Part shown: positions 4,973-8,840 of the stretch, piece by piece
Layout of the letters: every line of letters begins with the position of its first letter
Numbering within the stretch: position 1 is the first letter of the stretch
NCBI GenBank assembly: GCA_002352485.1
Contig: DEIM01000024.1
Coordinates: 796-9,635, forward strand
DNA from: Candidatus Dadabacteria bacterium UBA2774
GTDB lineage: Bacteria; Desulfobacterota_D; UBA1144; Nemesobacterales; UBA2774
Length of the DNA: 8,840 nucleotides
Direction: 5' to 3'
Made by a program: the position numbers and the translations under genes
The notes under the pieces: model-generated
The model's database searches: none
What the model saw: only the letters and a program-made list of their open reading frames with translations
Told to the model about the DNA's origin: nothing

Positions 4973-5087
4973 ATAAGTTTAAGTCCCACTCACACTGCAT
5001 AATTTTCTGACAACTAACACATATTTCACACATATACAGAAACTCACATATGCATAACTCCCCCTCATTCTTATATTAATTCTAACG

Positions 5088-5109
5088 GCACGGTTCGTGC
5101 ATTTATTCT
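5088..5109 (+). promoter_or_regulatory. Palindrome and possible -10 box before the phasin-like gene
   Basis: GCACG (5088-5092) and CGTGC (5096-5100) are five-base arms around GTT. Four bases later comes TATTCT (5104-5109), a fair -10 box whose expected -35 position has no good match. A palindrome sitting in the promoter spacer would suit a repressor site. Confidence 0.3.
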
Positions 5110-5136
5110 AAGTAAAAACATTGGGGAGAGTGTAAA

Positions 5137-5556
5137 ATGGTTAAGAAACGGAGTAATGTGCTTAATATAGAAGATTTAGACGAGAATATGCGCAAGCAGA
5201 CCGAATCTGTAAGGAAAAGCTATCTGGACTGGCTTGAGATGAATAGAACCATGTGGACGGAGACATTAAACTCCTTTGACGCACAGGTCGAGCTTTGGCT
5301 CTCTATGCAGCTTGGCTACATGGACTTAATGAAGAACATGATGGGGTCCAAGCCCGATTTTATGGGTTTAGGTAAGGGGTTGAATCCATACGCGGGCCAG
5401 TTTGAGCATATAAACGAGCTCAACAAGGAGTTTATTGAGATTAAGAAAAAGAAAGCGGAGAAAGTAGCAAAAACGCTACAGCAATACCACAGAAAATCTG
5501 TTGAGAGCACACTGGAAGCTTTCGATAAATACTGCGATCTTCTAAGCACAAGTTAA
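5137..5556 (+). CDS. Helical phasin-like protein
   Basis: The product is 139 residues, cytoplasmic, and predicted almost entirely helical. Residues 10-70 form a long amphipathic stretch rich in Met and Trp ('YLDWLEMNRTMWTETLNSF', 'VELWLSMQLGYMDLMKNMMG'). A Gly/Pro break follows (71-87), then a charged coiled-coil-like half ('NELNKEFIEIKKKKAEKVAK'). This layout resembles small phasins that coat polyhydroxyalkanoate granules, and the helical PhaE-type subunits of class III PHA synthase. It is only a resemblance, because no PHA synthase, depolymerase or PhaR gene is visible. The start is clear: GGGGAGAG at 5123-5130 lies six bases before the ATG. It is convergent with the AlbA_2 gene, 39 bases away. 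Confidence 0.7.
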   Translation: MVKKRSNVLNIEDLDENMRKQTESVRKSYLDWLEMNRTMWTETLNSFDAQVELWLSMQLGYMDLMKNMMGSKPDFMGLGKGLNPYAGQFEHINELNKEFIEIKKKKAEKVAKTLQQYHRKSVESTLEAFDKYCDLLSTS

Positions 5557-5595
5557 CGAACGGGTATTTCATATATATTATGCGGGCATCCTGCA

Positions 5596-6429
5596 CTACG
5601 TTCTCCACCTGGTAGATATAAACTCCACCGCTTCCTGTATATTCAACCCCCGCGTGCTTACGCCTGTGCGCAGATAAAACCTCATATCGCTCCCTTCCTT
5701 TATATACACGGGCCGGTGTGAAGGTCTTATGATAATTCTGCATACGTCTTTCCCGGCAGTATTGTGAAACACCGGGTGCACGTACTGGCATACGTCCGTC
5801 CCGAGCTTAGACGCGACAGCGGCCATAAGCGCCTGCTCAAATCCGTCCCGGTCCTTTTTCTTAAGCACCTTGTAGTCGTGCTCAAGCCCGGTGATCTCGC
5901 CGTCGTCGGAAACGCCTATTATCAGCGTTCCTCCCTCGCCGTTCATAAAACCGGCCAATGTTTTCATTATCACTTCCTCAAGCGACTTATTTGGGCGAGA
6001 CTCTTTTACGTCCCAGCGGAAGGTGGACTTAAATTCCACCTCTGCGCTCTCGCCGTGTGATATGAGCGCGCGCAAATCCTTCTCCAGCTCATCGCTGAGT
6101 TGCTTGATCCTGAGTGTGCTCCTGTAGAGCGAGCTGTAAAATACTGCCGACAGCAAACCCAGAAGCGCCCCGACTGCCGCAAAGAATATGAGCTTTACCG
6201 GGTAGCGACCCATAAGAGAGTGCCACAGCTGATCGCCCGCATATGTGAGCGCCTCTCCAAGCACTGGCTTGTCTTCGTAAGAAAACACAAACTCGTTTAC
6301 AGGGAGCAGAAACATCACTCCTACGACGGCTCCGATAACTACCGGTATGCCGAACAGAAGAGCAGTACTGTCTTTGAATGTCTCTTTTGGGTTCATATGT
6401 AATGGTTCTGCAGGCGCGAGGCCGGCCAC
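5596..6429 (-). CDS. Membrane-anchored Schlafen AlbA_2-domain protein
   Basis: The product is 277 residues from the GTG at 6429, or 266 from the ATG at 6396. Two hydrophobic helices (about 22-43 and 78-98) precede a short coiled linker ('IKQLSDELEKDLRAL') and a cytoplasmic AlbA_2 domain (about 126-272). Its hallmarks are 'GESAEVEFKST' (126-136), 'LAGFMNGEGGTLIIGVSDDG' (158-177) with 'EITGL' after it, and the C-terminal 'FYLRTGVSTRGLNIQEAVEF'. In this family (PF04326, once called AAA-4) the domain is linked to nucleic-acid binding, and Schlafen relatives include RNases. Most bacterial examples are soluble or fused to winged-helix domains, so the N-terminal double membrane anchor is unusual. 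GGAG lies just one base before the GTG, too close to be ideal, and no ribosome binding site precedes the ATG, so the start is uncertain. TATAAT (6448-6443) is a likely -10 box. The target and function are unknown. Confidence 0.85.
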   Translation of the reverse strand: MAGLAPAEPLHMNPKETFKDSTALLFGIPVVIGAVVGVMFLLPVNEFVFSYEDKPVLGEALTYAGDQLWHSLMGRYPVKLIFFAAVGALLGLLSAVFYSSLYRSTLRIKQLSDELEKDLRALISHGESAEVEFKSTFRWDVKESRPNKSLEEVIMKTLAGFMNGEGGTLIIGVSDDGEITGLEHDYKVLKKKDRDGFEQALMAAVASKLGTDVCQYVHPVFHNTAGKDVCRIIIRPSHRPVYIKEGSDMRFYLRTGVSTRGLNIQEAVEFISTRWRT

Positions 6430-6533
6430 ACTCCAGAAAACTATTATAATGAAGTATACGTACTTAGGGTAGATATAGAATCATGCATTATATATGATAA
6501 TTAGAAGAACTTAGTATTTAAAGGAAGGAAGAT

Positions 6534-6947
6534 ATGGACAATCTCGAACTCTTAATCCCGCTTACCTATATTCCGGGGATAGCCCTGCTTATCATGTCTA
6601 CCTCTCAGAGGTATATACATCTGGACGATACTATTAAGAGCTATACCCCCGAGCAGTGCGAGATTCATGCAGAGAAGGTAAAGCAAGAGCTAAGACGGGC
6701 GCATCTGTTCAGGAACAGCCTGATCGGGTTTTACCTGAGCGTCGTTTGCTTTTCTCTGGGCTCTTTGGTGGCGTTTCTCATACATAGCTGGGGAATAGAG
6801 ACTTCTAAGACCATACTCGAGACGACTTCGATCATAGGCGTTGGTCTGCTTGTCTTCTCTGTAATCAGCTTGTCCTGGGAGTCCATACTCACACTAAATA
6901 TTCTCAAGCGGCATGCAAGAGGGGATAGGGAAGACGACTCAGAATAA
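6534..6947 (+). CDS. DUF2721-family membrane protein
   Basis: The product is 137 residues with three predicted membrane helices (about 5-23, 62-83 and 97-116), a basic amphipathic segment between the first and second ('HAEKVKQELRRAHLFRNSLI') and a charged tail. The pattern 'LIPLTYIPGIALLIMSTSQR', then 'RRAHLFRNSL', then 'SLSWESILTLNIL' is that of the DUF2721 family (PF11026), whose function is not known. Length and helix number are normal for the family. AAGGAAGG at 6520-6527 is a good ribosome binding site before the ATG. Its 3' end overlaps the DUF4186 gene by 35 bases, so the two are probably co-transcribed and perhaps translationally coupled. Confidence 0.85.
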   Translation: MDNLELLIPLTYIPGIALLIMSTSQRYIHLDDTIKSYTPEQCEIHAEKVKQELRRAHLFRNSLIGFYLSVVCFSLGSLVAFLIHSWGIETSKTILETTSIIGVGLLVFSVISLSWESILTLNILKRHARGDREDDSE

Positions 6948-7311
6948 CGCCATTCATGACTTAGACGGAATATTCTCAAGGCTCGCCGGGTCCCGTTTCC
7001 GTTCCGGTTTCAATCTCAAAACTAAAGAGCTTGAGTACCTAAGGACTAAAGGTCTCCCGGTAATCATGCGGCACGCTTCAGATTTCATTGAAGAGCGCCT
7101 CGCTCCCCCCGATATTCCCAACGACGGAAAGCAGACACCTATGAAAAACCACCCAGTTTTTATTGCCCAACACGCCACCGCCACATGCTGCCGCAAATGT
7201 CTTCAGAAGTGGCACGGCATAGCTTCAAGCGGCCATACTTTAAATTCAGAAGAAAAAGCCTATGTCCTCCGAGTGATTGAAAGATGGCTCTCAACTTACG
7301 TGTCATTCTGA
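6913..7311 (+). CDS. DUF4186-family protein
   Basis: The product is 132 residues, cytoplasmic. It carries the DUF4186 (PF13811) signature nearly intact: 'SRFRSGF' (27-33), 'IMRHASDFIEERLAPP' (51-66), 'PNDGKQTPM' (69-77), 'HPVFIAQHATATCC' (80-93) and 'RKCLQKWHGI' (94-103). Cys92, Cys93, Cys96 with His80, His87 and His101 could form a metal site; this is inference, as the family's function is unknown to me. The ATG at 6913 lies inside the DUF2721 gene and has no strong ribosome binding site, so coupling to upstream translation is likely. The family core begins near residue 17, so a later start without ATG cannot be excluded. The last codons (TAC GTG TCA TTC TGA) run into a palindromic element that begins at 7300, so the native C-terminus may have been replaced by -VSF. 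Confidence 0.88.
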   Translation: MQEGIGKTTQNNAIHDLDGIFSRLAGSRFRSGFNLKTKELEYLRTKGLPVIMRHASDFIEERLAPPDIPNDGKQTPMKNHPVFIAQHATATCCRKCLQKWHGIASSGHTLNSEEKAYVLRVIERWLSTYVSF

Positions 7312-7393
7312 ACCATGTTCCATACTCGATACGGGATCTATTTAGAATCTCATCTTTTAACCCATTCACCCTGAGGTTCTCTAAGAGTGACAC
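7300..7393. repeat. Palindromic repeat element overlapping the end of the DUF4186 gene
   Basis: GTGTCATTCT (7300-7309) and AGAGTGACAC (7384-7393) are inverted ends with one mismatch. Inside them GAACC (7310-7314) pairs with GGTTC (7375-7379). The left side reads TGTCATTCTGAACC and the middle AGAATCTCATC, which matches the common intergenic repeat tgtcattctgaac...cagaatctcatc. It has no coding capacity, so it is a miniature, MITE-like or REP-like element at most. Confidence 0.6.
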
Positions 7394-7490
7394 CTTTTAA
7401 TATATCCCAGGCACATCTAAAATATTTCACGAAAATCGGATAATATGGGTTACACTATAAGGCAAAAACATAAGCAGGAGGTTTTACACA

Positions 7491-8069
7491 ATGAAATACA
7501 TAATAAGCGCAATACTGGTATTTATGGTTACCGCAGGCATCTCTTATGCCCAGACCGAGGAGGCGCCTGTAAAGCAGGATAGTTCTGAGAAAATTGAAAA
7601 GCCTGCTAAACAAGAGCGTCACAGAAGAATGCGCTCTAAACCGTACAGCAAACGGCTCAACTCTCTTGTAGCAAGATCCAGCAGAGTAGTAAGTGATAAG
7701 AACCAAACGGCCGAGCTTGTCGAGATTAGAGACGAGGTTGTTGCATCTCTCGTTAAGAAAGAAAGAGAATATAGGAGAGCTACTTCCCAGCTACTAGAGT
7801 CGCTCTCAAATGCCGATTTCGATACGTCCAAAGTAAAAGACGAATTCAAGAAAACGCAGGATTTGCAAACGGCCATTTTTGATGAATATTTGGAAGGCCT
7901 TAGCGCCATAAGAAAAATTATCGGAAACGAAAACTATAACGCTCTCTATACCATGCATAAAGGGCAGGGTAAAAAGCCAAAAGCCGATGGTGAAATGAAA
8001 AATAGTGAGGAAGAACCAAAGACCGAGCCGGAAAAGAAACCTGTCGAAGAAAACACTGAAGCCAAGTAA
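7491..8069 (+). CDS. Spy/CpxP-like periplasmic protein
   Basis: The product is 192 residues. Residues 1-20 are a Sec signal peptide (MKYIISAILVFMVTAGISYA, cleaved before QTEEA). A basic, disordered linker follows (to about residue 55, 'KQERHRRMRSK'). Residues 56-155 form three or so long helices: 'ELVEIRDEVVASLVKKEREY', 'ATSQLLESLSNADFDTSKVK' and 'IFDEYLEGLSAIRKIIGNEN'. The order 'long helix - LLESL..ADFD.SKVK - helix - IRKIIG.E' is that of the Spy/CpxP group of periplasmic chaperones and metal-stress sensors, although the classical LTxxQ motif is not seen. The tail (156-192) is Lys/Glu-rich and probably disordered. AGGAGG at 7476-7481 lies nine bases before the ATG. Function in envelope stress is inferred from fold pattern only. 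Confidence 0.75.
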   Translation: MKYIISAILVFMVTAGISYAQTEEAPVKQDSSEKIEKPAKQERHRRMRSKPYSKRLNSLVARSSRVVSDKNQTAELVEIRDEVVASLVKKEREYRRATSQLLESLSNADFDTSKVKDEFKKTQDLQTAIFDEYLEGLSAIRKIIGNENYNALYTMHKGQGKKPKADGEMKNSEEEPKTEPEKKPVEENTEAK

Positions 8070-8097
8070 TCCGATAATATGCAAGGTTAAATATAGC

Positions 8098-8125
8098 GAG
8101 AGCGCAGTGGGTATACTATGCTCTC
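8098..8125 (+). other. Inverted repeat after the Spy-like gene
   Basis: GAGAGC (8098-8103) and GCTCTC (8120-8125) can pair across 16 bases, 29 bases after the stop codon. The following CCGGTTTC is not T-rich, so it is only a weak terminator candidate. The loop includes TATACT (8112-8117), which could be the -10 box of the next gene. Confidence 0.3.
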
Positions 8126-8145
8126 CGGTTTCTTGTAAATAAACT

Positions 8146-8754
8146 ATGAAAAGACATGTCTCCTTTGTTGCAGCGCTACTTATTATTACATCCGTTATAT
8201 TCTCATGTGCAGGAAGAGATATGGATGAGTCCATTGAGCCCGTAGTGGCCAAGGAGGCGAGCATCCCCGTAACAGCTGCGTCTGCATCCGAAACTGAACC
8301 GGAACCCTCTACAGAGCCCTCACAGGACCTGCCGATCTTAAGGAAAAAAGAGCCCAAGACCGTAAGTACCAGGGTTGCCGAAGAGCCTCGGGGTTATGTG
8401 GACTCGTGGTTTCTCGTAGCCGAAGTAAAGGGCGAGAGGATATATACCGTATATGTGGATACCAAGAGCATTGAAAACACCGACACGGGGATCGAATCCT
8501 GGAGTAAGCTCGTTTTCCCCGGGGTCCAGCACGACCATGACGGACTTTCGTATAAAGAAGTACAGATCAGCTCGTCCATTGACTGTGCAGAGAAAACCTA
8601 CGCTTATAACACTTCAAGGTTCTACAACTCCATAGGCCAGCTCGTCTACCAGGAAGACATTACCTATAACCGAAATGAAATTACGCCCGATAGCCTCAGT
8701 GCCTACGTTGCAGATTTCGTCTGCGGTGATGATTATGAAGCCGCGGGTGAATAG
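8146..8754 (+). CDS. Lipoprotein with surface-adhesin-E-like domain
   Basis: The product is 202 residues. The N-terminus ends in the lipobox IFSC, with lipidated Cys21; the next residues (CAGRDMDES) give no simple clue to inner or outer membrane. Residues 25-82 are a low-complexity, Glu/Pro/Ser/Ala-rich stalk ('SETEPEPSTEPSQ'). Residues 84-193 fit the surface-adhesin protein E pattern (PF16747): a first strand DSWFLVAEVKG, 'YTVYVDTKSIE' (100-110), 'GIESWSKLVF' (115-124), a 'YKEVQISSSIDCAEKTY' strand with Cys147, 'RFYNSIGQLVYQ', and a final 'ITPDSLSAYVADFVC' with Cys193. Cys147 and Cys193 are the likely disulfide. In Haemophilus, protein E binds host matrix proteins, but this domain is common in environmental bacteria and adhesion should not be assumed. 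No Shine-Dalgarno sequence precedes the ATG; the start is chosen because it gives the full signal peptide. Confidence 0.82.
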   Translation: MKRHVSFVAALLIITSVIFSCAGRDMDESIEPVVAKEASIPVTAASASETEPEPSTEPSQDLPILRKKEPKTVSTRVAEEPRGYVDSWFLVAEVKGERIYTVYVDTKSIENTDTGIESWSKLVFPGVQHDHDGLSYKEVQISSSIDCAEKTYAYNTSRFYNSIGQLVYQEDITYNRNEITPDSLSAYVADFVCGDDYEAAGE

Positions 8755-8776
8755 CGGCAGTTTCCTGTATCTTGCG

Positions 8777-8840
8777 TTATCCCCCAATCATCCCAGCGTG
8801 TTTTTCAACCTCTGTCTCATTGTAAATATGCACTACGTCC
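8777..8840 (-). CDS. C-terminal end of an unidentified protein
   Basis: Read on the minus strand from the right edge, one frame encodes DVVHIYNETEVEKHAGMIGG and stops at TAA (8779-8777). The other two frames are closed or less protein-like, and the gene would be convergent with the lipoprotein gene, 22 bases apart. Only 20 residues are visible and I do not recognise the family. Confidence 0.45.
   Translation of the reverse strand, partial: DVVHIYNETEVEKHAGMIGG

Noticed and set aside
5764..6402. Plus-strand open frames opposite the AlbA_2 gene
   Set aside because: The minus strand encodes recognisable AlbA_2 motifs throughout; the plus frames show no family pattern and no ribosome binding site.
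8098..8125. Intrinsic terminator of the Spy-like gene
   Set aside because: The six-base stem with a 16-base loop is not followed by a T-run; it was kept only as an inverted repeat.
7806..8357. 183-codon minus-strand open frame with hydrophobic stretches
   Set aside because: It overlaps two plus-strand genes with signal peptides and family-like patterns; its hydrophobic parts are complements of Lys/Glu-rich codons.

Overview
The window looks like a chromosomal stretch from a Gram-negative bacterium of moderate GC content. The signs are three predicted lipoproteins, a lipoprotein c-type cytochrome, a Spy/CpxP-like periplasmic protein and a surface protein with an IPTL-CTERM (exosortase-type) sorting tail. 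Degenerate short palindromic repeats of a kind common in deltaproteobacterial-type and candidate-phylum genomes fit this picture, but the species cannot be named from the sequence. No rRNA, tRNA, CRISPR array, transposase, integrase or phage gene was seen.

Layout. (1) 1-251: C-terminal end of a short-chain dehydrogenase/reductase (SDR). (2) 252-807: gene-free, with a possible remnant of a second SDR tail and an imperfect 39-bp tandem repeat. (3) 808-1619: a divergent pair, a secreted protein on the minus strand whose promoter predicts a leaderless mRNA, and a small acidic protein on the plus strand. (4) 1669-2250: an unrecognised lipoprotein on the minus strand, followed by about 380 bases holding three degenerate dispersed repeats. 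(5) 2631-3287: a one-haem cytochrome c lipoprotein behind a very good sigma70-type promoter. (6) 3539-4492: an IPTL-CTERM beta-propeller-like surface protein bracketed by two copies of an approximately 80-bp module that contains an intrinsic terminator. (7) 4601-4972: an unrecognised small protein with a second predicted leaderless promoter. (8) 5137-5556: a helical, phasin-like protein. (9) 5596-6429, minus: a membrane-anchored Schlafen AlbA_2 protein. (10) 6534-7311: DUF2721 membrane protein overlapping a DUF4186 protein, whose last codons and stop lie inside a small palindromic element (7300-7393). (11) 7491-8069: Spy/CpxP-like periplasmic protein. (12) 8146-8754: lipoprotein with a surface-adhesin-E-like domain. 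(13) 8777-8840, minus: C-terminal tail of a gene that continues beyond the window.

Most genes are monocistronic, with alternating strands and private promoters. The only tight pair is DUF2721-DUF4186. There is no single metabolic pathway; the common theme is the cell envelope (lipoproteins, a periplasmic chaperone-like protein, a sorted surface protein, membrane proteins). The most distinctive signals are the duplicated terminator module around the IPTL-CTERM gene, two promoters placed so that transcription would start exactly on the A of the start codon, and the palindromic element that supplies the end of the DUF4186 gene. I do not see a coherent new defence or mobile system.
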